Assembly (NCBI GenBank): GCA_963695085.1
Contig: CAVOFV010000003.1
Coordinates: forward strand, 248,001-312,000
Reading direction: 5' to 3'
Source: SG8-30 sp963695085
GTDB taxonomy: Bacteria > Pseudomonadota > Gammaproteobacteria > Steroidobacterales > Steroidobacteraceae
DNA length: 64,000 bases
Positions within the stretch are counted from its first letter, which is position 1, and each line of letters opens with the position of its first letter. The notes below the pieces were generated by a model. It searched no databases, was not told the DNA's origin, and saw only the letters and a list, made by a program, of their open reading frames with translations. The position numbers and the translations under genes are program-made. This document shows positions 46,472-54,927 of this stretch, in pieces.

Positions 46472-48580
46472 ATGACAGGCCCTGCCGCCAGCGACGTGCG
46501 CAACCGGCTCGCCGGCGAGACCAGTCCCTACCTGCTGCAGCACGCCGACAACCCGGTGCACTGGCAGCCGTGGAACGAGGAAGCGCTGGCGCTGGCGCGC
46601 GAGCTCGACCGCCCGATCCTGCTGTCGATCGGCTACTCGGCCTGCCATTGGTGCCACGTCATGGCACACGAGTCCTTTGAGGACCCGGACACGGCCGCCG
46701 TCATGAACCGGCTGTTCGTCAACATCAAGCTCGATCGCGAGGAGCGGCCGGACCTCGACAAGGTCTACCAGGTTGCGCACCAGGTCATCACGCAGCGCGG
46801 CGGCGGCTGGCCGCTCACCATGTTCCTGGCGCCAGACGACCTGACGCCCTTCTTCGGCGGCACGTATTTTCCGCGCGAGCCGCGCTACGGCCTGCCGCCC
46901 TTCGTCGAGATCCTGGAGCGCGTCGCGGCACACTACCGCACGCAGCGCGACGACGTGCGCCAGCAGAATGGCGCCCTGCAGGCGGTCTTCGCGGACCTGA
47001 CGCCGCCGCCCGCCGCGCCGCATGCGACGCTGGACAGCGCACCGCTGCTGGCCGCGCGGCGCGAACTCGAGGCGGCCTTCGACGACCGTCATGGCGGCTT
47101 CGGGCCGGCGCCTAAGTTCCCCCATCCGGCCAGCGTCGAGCGGCTGCTGCGCGACTGGCGCGCCACCGCAGCCAGCGGCGAACCCGACCTCAAGGCCCTG
47201 TTCATGGCGACGCTGACCCTCAAGCGCATGGCCGAGGGCGGGCTCTTCGACCAGCTCGGCGGCGGCTTCTGCCGGTACTCGGTGGACGAGTACTGGATGA
47301 TCCCGCACTTCGAGAAGATGCTGTACGACAACGGCCCGTTGCTGGCCCTGTATGCGGAGGCCGCCATCGCGACCGGCGACGCGCTGTTCCGGCGCACCGC
47401 CGTCGAGACCGCCGAGTGGGCCTTGCGCGAGATGCAGGCGCCCGCGGGCGGCTTCTACTCGGCGCTGGACGCGGACTCGGAAGGCCACGAGGGGCGTTTC
47501 TACGCGTGGCGGCGCGAGGAGGTCGCTGCGCTGCTGACGAGCGGGCAGTATGCGGCCTTCGCGCCGCGCTTCGGCCTCGACCGCGAGCCGAATTTCGAGG
47601 GCCGCTGGCACCTGCATTGCTTTCAGGACGTGGAGCGGGTCGCCGCGCAACTCGGGAAGCCGCCGCAGGAAGTCGAGCGGGAGCTGGCCGCGGCGCGCGG
47701 CAAGCTGTTCGCGGCGCGCGAACCGCGCGTCAGGCCGGCACGCGACGACAAGGTGCTGACCGGGTGGAACGGCCTGATGATCCGCGGCCTGGCCGCGGCC
47801 GCCCGCGCTCTCGACCGCCCGGACTTCGCCGTCGCGGCGACGCGGGCGGTGGATTTCCTGCGCGGCCATGCGCTCGTCGACGGACGGCTGCTGGCGGCCT
47901 GGAAGGACGGCCGCGCGCGATTCCCCGCCTACCTCGACGATCACGCTTTCCTGCTGGAAGGACTGCTCGAGCTGCTGCAGGCGCGATGGCGGAACGCCGA
48001 CCTGCAATTCGCCTGCCTGCTCGCGGACGAATTGCTGGCGCGCTTCGCGGACCAGGCAGGCGGCGGTTTCTGGTTCACGGCCGAGGGGCAGGACCCGCCC
48101 CTGCACCGTCCCAAGGGTTTCGCCGACGAGGCAACCCCGTCCGGCAATGCCGTGGCCGCGCTCGCGCTCGCGAGGCTCGGCTGGCTGCTTGGCGAGCAGC
48201 GCTATCTCGCTGCAGCCGAACGGGCCCTGCGCGCCGGCTGGCCATCAGCGCAGCGGGCGCCGCAGGCACATGCCAAGCTGCTGACCGCGCTCGAGGAGCA
48301 CCTCCACCCGCCGCAGCTCGTCATCCTGCGCGGTGACGATGCGCTACTGGGCACGTGGACGCAGGCGCTGGCGGCGCTGTACGCGCCGCGGCGCCTGGTG
48401 TTCGCGATTCCAAGCGGTGAACGAGGACTGCCGCCGGCGCTGGCGGCCAAGCAGGCGCGCGGCGCTGTGACAGCCTACCTGTGCGAGGGGCCAGGCTGTT
48501 CCGAGCCGATCGGCGAGCTGCCACGGCTCGTGCGGCTGCTGCGGGACGGCATCCTGACCGGCGCGCCGCGCGGCGCATGA
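46472..48580 (+). CDS. thioredoxin-domain/glycosidase-like protein of the YyaL (DUF255) family
   Basis: The protein has 702 residues. The N-terminal thioredoxin-like domain has a CHWC site (C58-C61 in YSACHWCHVMAHESFED), and the rest is an alpha/alpha-toroid of the six-hairpin glycosidase type. The family is conserved from bacteria to mammalian SPATA20, with no firmly assigned function. The upstream reading frame stays open far into the rlmI region, but that is antisense to real genes; the ATG at 46472 begins the conserved NRLAGETSPYLLQHADNPVHW stretch. Confidence 0.92.
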   Translation: MTGPAASDVRNRLAGETSPYLLQHADNPVHWQPWNEEALALARELDRPILLSIGYSACHWCHVMAHESFEDPDTAAVMNRLFVNIKLDREERPDLDKVYQVAHQVITQRGGGWPLTMFLAPDDLTPFFGGTYFPREPRYGLPPFVEILERVAAHYRTQRDDVRQQNGALQAVFADLTPPPAAPHATLDSAPLLAARRELEAAFDDRHGGFGPAPKFPHPASVERLLRDWRATAASGEPDLKALFMATLTLKRMAEGGLFDQLGGGFCRYSVDEYWMIPHFEKMLYDNGPLLALYAEAAIATGDALFRRTAVETAEWALREMQAPAGGFYSALDADSEGHEGRFYAWRREEVAALLTSGQYAAFAPRFGLDREPNFEGRWHLHCFQDVERVAAQLGKPPQEVERELAAARGKLFAAREPRVRPARDDKVLTGWNGLMIRGLAAAARALDRPDFAVAATRAVDFLRGHALVDGRLLAAWKDGRARFPAYLDDHAFLLEGLLELLQARWRNADLQFACLLADELLARFADQAGGGFWFTAEGQDPPLHRPKGFADEATPSGNAVAALALARLGWLLGEQRYLAAAERALRAGWPSAQRAPQAHAKLLTALEEHLHPPQLVILRGDDALLGTWTQALAALYAPRRLVFAIPSGERGLPPALAAKQARGAVTAYLCEGPGCSEPIGELPRLVRLLRDGILTGAPRGA

Positions 48581-48582
48581 AA

Positions 48583-49149
48583 TCAGGCACGCGGCGTTCC
48601 GACCAGCAACGTGGCGGCGGCCATGACGAAGAACAGTGCGGCGGCCGCCCGGCGCAGGTGCTGCATGTTGACGCGATCGGCGAACTTCTCGCCCATCCAC
48701 ACCGCCGGCACGTTGGCGATCATCATGCCGGCCGTCGTGCCCAGCACGACGGCGGCCAGCGCGTCGTAGCGCGCCGCCAGGGCGATGGTGGCAAGCTGGG
48801 TCTTGTCGCCCATTTCGACCAGAAAGAATGCGACCAGTGTCGTGATGAACACGCCGGCCGGCCGCATCGTCGGCTCGTCCGCCAGCGTATCCGGCCGCAG
48901 TGCCCACAGGCCGAAACCGGCGAAGGCAGCCGCCACCGACCAGCGCAGCACGTCCGGCGACACCAGCGTGGCCAGCCAGGCGCCAAGCCAGCCCGCCAGG
49001 AAGTGATTGGCGAGCGTCGCGACGAGAATGCCGAGCGCGATCGGCCAGGGGCGCCGCAAACGCGCCGCCAGCACGAAGGACAGCAACTGGGTCTTGTCAC
49101 CCATCTCGGCAAGGGTGACGATCAGCGTCGAGGTGAGCAGCGCTTCCAT
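48583..49149 (-). CDS. UPF0016/GDT1-family cation exporter
   Basis: The protein has 188 residues with six membrane helices. The hallmark EMGDKTQ motif occurs twice (E15-T20 and E112-T117), each followed by a homologous three-helix half. Members such as MneA and TMEM165 transport Mn2+ or Ca2+ in exchange for protons. It converges with the DUF255 gene two bases away. It is not linked to a yybP-ykoY manganese riboswitch: the upstream gap to the dehydratase is only 47 bases. Confidence 0.9.
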   Translation of the reverse strand: MEALLTSTLIVTLAEMGDKTQLLSFVLAARLRRPWPIALGILVATLANHFLAGWLGAWLATLVSPDVLRWSVAAAFAGFGLWALRPDTLADEPTMRPAGVFITTLVAFFLVEMGDKTQLATIALAARYDALAAVVLGTTAGMMIANVPAVWMGEKFADRVNMQHLRRAAAALFFVMAAATLLVGTPRA

Positions 49150-49196
49150 GAGTCCACCGACAGGCTGCGCGCGAGTGTAACCGGACAGGTGACGCG

Positions 49197-50186
49197 ATGA
49201 CACGGGACTTGCCGGGCCATGACGACGTGCTGGCCGCCGCGCGGCGCCTCGAGGGCGTCGTGCGCACGACGCCGCTGCTGCTCGGCACGCCGCTCGACGA
49301 CCTCACGGGCGGGCGCATCCTGCTCAAGCTCGAGTCGCTGCAGCACACCGGTTCGTTCAAGTTGCGCGGCGCCTACAACCGCCTCGTGCAGCTGTCCGCG
49401 GCGGAACGGGCCGCCGGCGTGGTCGCGTTTTCCTCCGGCAATCACGCGCAGGGCGTGGCCGAGGCCGCGCGGCAGCTCGGCCTGCACGCCGCCATCGTGA
49501 TGCCCGCGGACGCGCCGCAGGCGAAGGTCGCCGGCACGCGGGCGCTGGGCGCCGAGGTGATCCTGTACGACCGCTCACGGGAGAACCGCGAGGAGATTGC
49601 CGCCCGCCTCGCGGCCGAGCGCGGCGCGACGCTGGTGCCATCCTACGACGACCCGCACATCATCGCCGGCCAGGGCACGGTCGGCCTCGAACTCATGCGG
49701 CAGGCGGAAGCTGCGGACCTGGTACCGGACGATGTCGTGGTCTGCTGCAGCGGCGGCGGACTGGTGAGCGGTTGCGCGCTGGCCATCCGCCACCGGCACC
49801 CGGCCACCCGCGTGTACTCGGCCGAGCCACGTGAATTCGACGACACGCGCCGCTCACTCGAAGCCGGCGAGCGCGTCGCCAACAAACCCGGCGCGACATC
49901 CATCTGCGACGCCCTGCTCGCGCCGACCCCCGGCGTGCTGACCTTCGAGCTGATGCGCCGCCTGCTGGCCGGCGGCGTCGCCGTCACGGACGACGAGGTT
50001 CGTGCCGCGATGGCATTCGCGTTTCGCCGGCTGCGGCTGGTCGTCGAGCCGGGCGGCGCCGTGGCGCTGGCCGCCGTGCTGTCCGGGCAGCTACCGGTGA
50101 GGGACCGTACCGTCGCGGTAGTCGTCTCCGGCGGCAATGTGGACTCCGGGACTTTCGCCCAGGCGCTGGCCGCGGTGCCGGGCTGA
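49197..50186 (+). CDS. PLP-dependent threonine/serine dehydratase family protein
   Basis: The protein has 329 residues, with no C-terminal ACT regulatory domain. The PLP Lys55 sits in TGSFKLRGAYN. The phosphate loop CSGGGLVSG and the C-terminal VVSGGNVD fit fold-type II enzymes. It is probably a catabolic threonine dehydratase or a serine racemase relative; the sequence does not decide which. It is a single-gene unit divergent from the GDT1 gene. Confidence 0.85.
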   Translation: MTRDLPGHDDVLAAARRLEGVVRTTPLLLGTPLDDLTGGRILLKLESLQHTGSFKLRGAYNRLVQLSAAERAAGVVAFSSGNHAQGVAEAARQLGLHAAIVMPADAPQAKVAGTRALGAEVILYDRSRENREEIAARLAAERGATLVPSYDDPHIIAGQGTVGLELMRQAEAADLVPDDVVVCCSGGGLVSGCALAIRHRHPATRVYSAEPREFDDTRRSLEAGERVANKPGATSICDALLAPTPGVLTFELMRRLLAGGVAVTDDEVRAAMAFAFRRLRLVVEPGGAVALAAVLSGQLPVRDRTVAVVVSGGNVDSGTFAQALAAVPG

Positions 50187-50216
50187 CCACGGCCCGGCGC
50201 CGGCCGGCCCGTTACT

Positions 50217-51206
50217 TCAGCCTGTCCAGAACAGCCCGCCGCGCATGACCATGACGCCGGCCAGCACCGCCAGCGTGACCAGCCAGCCGGCCAGGTAGAT
50301 GGCCATGGCGCGCTTCGCCCTTTCTTTTTCGTACCAGGTGCGCGGCCGGATGCCCTTCAGCAGGAACACCAGCTTGGCCGCCAGGTTGACCGACACCACG
50401 TTGACCGCCAGCAGCAGCGCCGCGCCAGCGGCCAGGTCCCACTGCCCGTGCCCGATCATCAGCCCGAACGCGGCGGTAGGCGGCAGCAGCGCCACCGCCA
50501 CCATGACGCCGACCAGCACCGACGACAGGCCCGTCGTCAGCGACAGCACGGCGGCGGCGCCCGAGGCCAGCGCCAGCACGATGGAGTCGAGTCCCGCATA
50601 GGTGCGCGACGTCAGTTCGTGGCTGGTCACCTCGAACGGCCAGGCGTAGCCGATGGCGACGGACAGCAGCAGCGCCACCGACAGCCCTGCGAAGGTCGTC
50701 ACCAGCGCCTTGCGCATCAGGTCCAGGTCGCCGAGCGCGGTACCCAGCGCCAGCGCGAGATTCGGCCCGAGCAGCGGCGCGATCACCATCGCGCCGATCA
50801 CGACCGCCACGTTGTCCTCGATCAGGCCGATCGCGGCGACCAGCGTGGACAGCGCCACGAGGACGATGAAGTTGGCATCGAGCCGCACGTTCTTCTCGAC
50901 CTGGTCGTACAGCGCTTCGCGGGCGGCCGTCGCGGAGTCCTCGCGGCGGCGTTCGTCCTCCGGCGGCCGCGGCAGGAAGGTCTCGACCGGCAGCACCATG
51001 ATCCGCGTCCCGGGCTGCGCCCCTGTCAGGCTCTGCAGCATGTCGAGCGCCGACTGCAGCTTGTCGTCGCCCACCGTGAAGCGGATCGGTTGCAGGCCCT
51101 CGTCCGATTTCTCGCCGAAGCGGCAATAATGCGATTCGTGCTTGTCCGCGACTGCGCGGATCGAGTCCGCGTTGCTTGCATCGGTCAGGACCTCGATCAG
51201 CTTCAT
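50217..51206 (-). CDS. DUF389/TIGR00341-family membrane protein
   Basis: The protein has 329 residues. An N-terminal soluble alpha/beta part (about 1-110, MKLIEVLTDASNADSIRAV) is followed by about six membrane helices. The conserved VVIGAMVIAPLLGPNLALALGTALGD block is the DUF389 signature. The function is unknown. The ATG at 51204-51206 was chosen because the earlier in-frame extension has no family similarity. Confidence 0.88.
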   Translation of the reverse strand: MKLIEVLTDASNADSIRAVADKHESHYCRFGEKSDEGLQPIRFTVGDDKLQSALDMLQSLTGAQPGTRIMVLPVETFLPRPPEDERRREDSATAAREALYDQVEKNVRLDANFIVLVALSTLVAAIGLIEDNVAVVIGAMVIAPLLGPNLALALGTALGDLDLMRKALVTTFAGLSVALLLSVAIGYAWPFEVTSHELTSRTYAGLDSIVLALASGAAAVLSLTTGLSSVLVGVMVAVALLPPTAAFGLMIGHGQWDLAAGAALLLAVNVVSVNLAAKLVFLLKGIRPRTWYEKERAKRAMAIYLAGWLVTLAVLAGVMVMRGGLFWTG

Positions 51207-51256
51207 GCCGTTCTCCCGCCGCGCGCGGTGGCCGTCCGCGGCCGCCGCCATCGATG

Positions 51257-51826
51257 TTAGCCGCGGCGCGACCCGGCCACCATGCGGGATTTCAGGCGCG
51301 CCAGCGCGCGCCACACGGCCAGGTTCCAGTGACTGCGCGCCTGGCCGGATGGCGAAGTCAGGACAAACAGCAGCGTCTCGCCCAGGCGGTCCCGCTGCCG
51401 GCCGTAGTCCGCGGCCACGCCCAGGAACTCGCGCGCTGCCCGCTTACTGGTGAACGCCAGGATGCGCGGTCGCACGGCCAGGATCGCGCTCCTGACCCGC
51501 CGCACGTCGAAGCTGCCGGATGGCAATGCGCTGTCGTTGCCAGAAACGGTCTTGGCGAGGTCGGTCAGGCCCAGGCCGAACTGCGTGACCAGGCGGAACT
51601 CCGCCGGTTCGAGCCGTCGCGGCGTCAGGCCGACGGCGTGCAGGGTCGGCCAGAAAGCGTTGCCCGGACCGGCATAGTAGGCGCCGGCCCGCGCCGAAGC
51701 AGCGCCCGCGGCCGTACCGCAGAAGACGATGTCGAGCCCCGGCTGCAGTACATCGGGCAGCACATGGCTGCGCGCCGCAGACTGTGGCGCCGCGCCTGAT
51801 CCGGAGTGCCTACCCCCGCTGGTCAC
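51257..51826 (-). CDS. mug: mismatch-specific DNA glycosylase, Mug family
   Basis: The protein has 189 residues from a GTG at 51824-51826. Mug/TDG enzymes remove uracil or thymine opposite guanine. The core begins VLPDVLQPGLDIVFCGTAAG; the family active-site motif GINPG is here GTAAG (37-41), so the usual catalytic Asn is replaced. GLGLTDLAKTVSG and VLTSPSGQARS are the expected downstream motifs. The altered motif suggests a different substrate range or mechanism. Confidence 0.82.
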   Translation of the reverse strand: MTSGGRHSGSGAAPQSAARSHVLPDVLQPGLDIVFCGTAAGAASARAGAYYAGPGNAFWPTLHAVGLTPRRLEPAEFRLVTQFGLGLTDLAKTVSGNDSALPSGSFDVRRVRSAILAVRPRILAFTSKRAAREFLGVAADYGRQRDRLGETLLFVLTSPSGQARSHWNLAVWRALARLKSRMVAGSRRG

Positions 51827-51835
51827 GCCGGGCCG

Positions 51836-52279
51836 TCACCGCCGCGACTCGACCACGCGGTACTTGGCGAGGCCGTCGGCGTCCGAGTCGAACCTCGGCA
51901 GGTCGTCGCCGCACGCAAACCAGTCGGCATGCTGGTCGTAGAAGCAATGCAGCTGCGGCGCGCGGTCAATCTCGCCCTGCAGCGAGGCGCGCGTGACGTG
52001 CATCTCCCCGGGGCACAGGCTGGAGGCGAACAACAGCGTCGTGCCGCAGGTGCCGCAGAAGCCGCGCCGGCTCTGAACGGTGGACTGGAACCAGCGCAGC
52101 GTGTCGCCGCCGCTCAGCATGCGAAACCGCTCCGCGGCGATGCCGACCCAGCTGACGAAGGCCGCGCCGTGCGCCTCGCGGCACCAGCGGCAGTGACAGT
52201 GGGCGAAGAACAGCGTCGGCGGCACCGCCTCGTAAGTCACCTCGCCGCACAGGCAGCGACCCTGGTATGTCACGTACAT
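51836..52279 (-). CDS. GFA-family (glutathione-dependent formaldehyde-activating-like) protein
   Basis: The protein has 147 residues. It has the zinc-binding pattern of the family: GRCLCGEVTYE, HCHCRWCREAHG and RGFCGTCGTTLLF. The family founder forms S-hydroxymethylglutathione, but most members have unproven functions. It is upstream of mug by nine bases and probably cotranscribed. The ATG at 52277-52279 is preferred to an earlier ATG because the family begins just before GRCLCGE. Confidence 0.85.
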   Translation of the reverse strand: MYVTYQGRCLCGEVTYEAVPPTLFFAHCHCRWCREAHGAAFVSWVGIAAERFRMLSGGDTLRWFQSTVQSRRGFCGTCGTTLLFASSLCPGEMHVTRASLQGEIDRAPQLHCFYDQHADWFACGDDLPRFDSDADGLAKYRVVESRR

Positions 52280-52334
52280 CCCCCCTCGGGGCGCTGCCGC
52301 CCCTTGCACTCGAACCCCGCGCCAGGCCGGGTTC

Positions 52335-52601
52335 TCAGGCCGCCGGGCGCGCAGCGCGCGCCGCGAAACGGTTGTACAGCCAGGCGATCAGCGCGCCGCC
52401 GATCAGCCCGTCCGCGAACGCCCAGATGAACCCGATCAGGCTGCCGGTCGCGCTCAGGCTGTAGCCGCGGTACACGCTCGCGATGACCGTCGGCTCGCCG
52501 CTGGCGCCATCAAGGAAGATGACCCACCAGGTGCCGAAGAACAGTCCCAGGCCCCACAGGAGTCCGCAGGCCAGCGCCAGTGCCTTGACGTCCAGTTTCA
52601 T
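52335..52601 (-). CDS. small membrane protein, holin-like family
   Basis: The protein has 88 residues with two hydrophobic helices (about 7-29 and 52-73). The pattern LACGLLWGLGLFFGTWW, SVYRGYSLSATGSLIGFIWAF, IGGALIAWLYNRF matches small proteins often labelled bacteriophage holin. There are no phage genes nearby and the family is widespread in chromosomes, so the phage label is misleading. The function is unknown. Confidence 0.7.
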   Translation of the reverse strand: MKLDVKALALACGLLWGLGLFFGTWWVIFLDGASGEPTVIASVYRGYSLSATGSLIGFIWAFADGLIGGALIAWLYNRFAARAARPAA

Positions 52602-52634
52602 CGCCGCCCTCCTTCCGGCCGGTGGCCGGAGGCT

Positions 52635-53096
52635 TCATGCCCGGCCATGGGGAACCGCAGCGGTCCGTGTCAGCGCCGCGTGGATGCGGTCGCGCAACTC
52701 GCCGTGCCTGGCCGGGTCGAAGGCCGGCGCCGCCTGCCAATCGTACGCCCACGGATGCGCCGTGCCGAGCGGTTGCGCCTCATGCGCGTAACGCGGGAAC
52801 ACATGGGCGTGCAGCGCCGGCTCCAGGTTGCCGAACATCGCGTAGTTGACGCGGACGGCGCGGGTGGCCGCCAGCACCGCCTCGCCCAATGCAGCCATGT
52901 CGTCGAGGAACTGCCTGCGCTCCGCCGCACCGAGCGCGTTGAGGTGCGGCACGACAGGATCCGGCAGGAGCAGGCAATAACCAGGCAGCACCTGCGGGTC
53001 GCCCATGACGGCCCAGCCCGAGGTCATGCGCCCGATGAAGCCCGCATCCCCGCCGGACTGCAGCGACTCGACACGACGATGAATGGCGGTGCGCAT
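52635..53096 (-). CDS. HIT-like family protein
   Basis: The protein has 153 residues. It resembles HIT-superfamily nucleotide hydrolases: GYCLLLPDPVVPHLNALG and the LHAHVFPRY motif (H96, H98). The third histidine of the HxHxH triad is not obvious, so activity is uncertain. A longer in-frame extension runs through the HAD gene and is not coding. It follows the HAD gene with a 58-base gap. Confidence 0.75.
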   Translation of the reverse strand: MRTAIHRRVESLQSGGDAGFIGRMTSGWAVMGDPQVLPGYCLLLPDPVVPHLNALGAAERRQFLDDMAALGEAVLAATRAVRVNYAMFGNLEPALHAHVFPRYAHEAQPLGTAHPWAYDWQAAPAFDPARHGELRDRIHAALTRTAAVPHGRA

Positions 53097-53154
53097 GCTC
53101 ACTCCCCGGGACGCGACCCGCAGGTCCGGTCCTGCACGCCGCAAGCTGTCGTGC

Positions 53155-53757
53155 TCATGCGCGCACGCCCATGGCGGCCAGCGCGCCGGTCGTGCGTTCG
53201 TGGTTCTCGTGCACGATGGCGTGCCAGCCGCAGCGGCGCGCCCCTTCCGCGTTGGGCTGCAGGTCGTCCACGAGCACGGTGCGCGCCGGATCCAGCCCGA
53301 ACAACTGCTCGGCGCGCCGGAAGATCGCCGGCTCCGGCTTGATGGCGCGCGCCCGGAACGACGGCAGCGCGCCGTGGCCCAGCGTTTCGACGCCCAGCTC
53401 CCGGTCCAGGTAGTCCCAGTGCAGGTCGCCGATGTTGGACAGCAGGTACACGCGGTGCGTGCCGGCCAGCGCGCGCGCCAGTGCGAGCATCGGCGGCTGC
53501 GGGATGAAGACCCCCACCCAGTGCTCCCGCAGGGCCGCCGGCGCCATCGGCCGCCGGCCGAGGCTCGCAATACGCGCGATCAGCGCATCGCCGTCGAACT
53601 CGCCGCGCTCATAGCCGCTGAGGTCCATGCGCTCGAGCAGCGCATCGACATGCTCGACGTCGACGCCGTGCTCGGACAGGAATTTCAGCAGGCGCGAGAA
53701 TTCCAGGTGCACCAGTACCCGGCCGATGTCGAAGACGACGGTGTCGATCTTCTGCAT
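53155..53757 (-). CDS. HAD-superfamily hydrolase (subfamily IA)
   Basis: The protein has 200 residues. Motif I is VVFDIGRVL, motif II LLSNIGDLH, motif III KPEPAIF and motif IV VLVDDLQPN. The nucleophile Asp11 is present, but the usual second Asp is Gly (DIG), as in several YihX/YrfG-type HADs and haloacid-dehalogenase-like enzymes. The substrate cannot be inferred. It starts with an ATG at 53755-53757. Confidence 0.85.
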   Translation of the reverse strand: MQKIDTVVFDIGRVLVHLEFSRLLKFLSEHGVDVEHVDALLERMDLSGYERGEFDGDALIARIASLGRRPMAPAALREHWVGVFIPQPPMLALARALAGTHRVYLLSNIGDLHWDYLDRELGVETLGHGALPSFRARAIKPEPAIFRRAEQLFGLDPARTVLVDDLQPNAEGARRCGWHAIVHENHERTTGALAAMGVRA

Positions 53758-53815
53758 TGCACGATTGTCTCAGCCGGTCGCGGCGCGCGCCAGCGCGCAC
53801 CCGGCTGCGGGCCAT

Positions 53816-54514
53816 TCAGGCCGTGATGGCGACCAATCGCGGCAGCGGACCGTCGCGGGCCTCCAGCCGCAGCACGAAGTCGAACCGGTCGAGATCGGTG
53901 CAGCGGTCAAAATCGCCCTGCGGCGCCCAGTCGGCCGCGGGATCGAAGAACTTCTCCGCGGCCGGCGTGCCGCGCAGCCGCTCGCGTATCGAGCCGCCGT
54001 CGAACGGCCGGCCGGCCAGCCGCGCTTCGAGCAGGGCTGCGCACAACGTGTCGGCCGGACAGGGCTCGCGGGCCTCGTGGCCCATGCGAACCAGGCTGAC
54101 ACGGGCAGGCCGCCGTGCGGCGATGTAGCGGCAGATCGCGCCGGCGTTGACCAGGCTCCCGGTGATCACCTCGTCGGCGGCGGTCGCAGCCCGCAGGCCC
54201 TGCGTACCGGCCGAAGTGGTGTGCACCAGCGTCCGGCCGACGAGATCAGCGGCCTCGATCTCGGTGGGCGAGTTGCCGAAGTCGAAGCCCGGCAGCGGCC
54301 GCGCATGGCGTTCGCCTGCCAGCCGCCATTCGGGATGGGCGCGGCGCAGTGCCAGCGCCTCCTCGAGCGCGGCGACCGGATGGATGCACCGCGCGCCGCG
54401 CGCCGTCGCGTAGCAGGCCACGGAAAAGGCGCGAAACACGTCGATGACCACCGCCAGCCCCTGGGCGGCGCGGGCCCCCGCGACGAAGTCGAGGGTCTCG
54501 ACGGCCGGGATCAC
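53816..54514 (-). CDS. 2-phosphosulfolactate phosphatase-like protein (ComB family)
   Basis: The protein has 232 residues from a GTG whose GTGA overlaps the cytochrome c stop. ComB hydrolyses 2-phosphosulfolactate in coenzyme M or sulfolactate synthesis. Family motifs include VVIDVFRAFSVACYA, LAGERHARPLPGFDFGNSP and TTSAGTQGL. No ComA or ComC partner is present, and a gammaproteobacterium is not expected to make coenzyme M, so the physiological substrate is uncertain. A longer in-frame extension runs through the upstream genes and is not coding. Confidence 0.82.
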   Translation of the reverse strand: MIPAVETLDFVAGARAAQGLAVVIDVFRAFSVACYATARGARCIHPVAALEEALALRRAHPEWRLAGERHARPLPGFDFGNSPTEIEAADLVGRTLVHTTSAGTQGLRAATAADEVITGSLVNAGAICRYIAARRPARVSLVRMGHEAREPCPADTLCAALLEARLAGRPFDGGSIRERLRGTPAAEKFFDPAADWAPQGDFDRCTDLDRFDFVLRLEARDGPLPRLVAITA

Positions 54515-54927
54515 TGCCTGGCGCGGGCGGCGCGCACGGTGGACACTTCTGCTTCCGTGACGGCCGTGGCGGTGTTGCCGAAGCTGCTGCGAACGTGCGT
54601 GATGACCGCGGCGATGTCGCGGTCCGACAGCCACGTGAACGGCGGCATGCGCACCGCGCCACGGCTCGCCGCCAGTCCTTCCGGACGCTCGCCGAACAGC
54701 AGCCACGCCGCCAGCGCCCGCGGGTCGCCGGTCGCCACTGCAGAACCGGCCAGCGCGGGCTGGGCGCCCGGGCGGCCTCCGCCGTCGCGCTGGTGACAGG
54801 ACGCGCAGTGCACGGCGTAGACGCGCGCGCCGCGGTCGACCGGCGCCGGGTCGTCCGAAGCGCCGCAGCCTGTCAACGCTGCGGCCAGCAGCGCGATGCA
54901 GGTCCCGACGGCGGTCAGCCGGCCCAT
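54511..54927 (-). CDS. lipid-anchored monohaem cytochrome c
   Basis: The protein has 138 residues. A lipobox LTGC places acylated Cys21. The haem site is CASCH (41-45), and the probable axial Met is Met94 in VRMPPFTWLSD. It is a class I cytochrome in the periplasm, presumably an electron shuttle to an unknown partner. It overlaps the upstream DUF882 gene by 13 bases and the downstream ComB gene by four. Confidence 0.88.
   Translation of the reverse strand: MGRLTAVGTCIALLAAALTGCGASDDPAPVDRGARVYAVHCASCHQRDGGGRPGAQPALAGSAVATGDPRALAAWLLFGERPEGLAASRGAVRMPPFTWLSDRDIAAVITHVRSSFGNTATAVTEAEVSTVRAARARQ

Noticed and set aside
49150..49196. Manganese (yybP-ykoY) riboswitch before the GDT1-family gene
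   Set aside because: The gap is 47 bases, too short, and the conserved loops are absent.
52335..52601. Phage remnant suggested by the holin-like gene
   Set aside because: No other phage gene, integrase or attachment repeat is nearby and the family is common in chromosomes.
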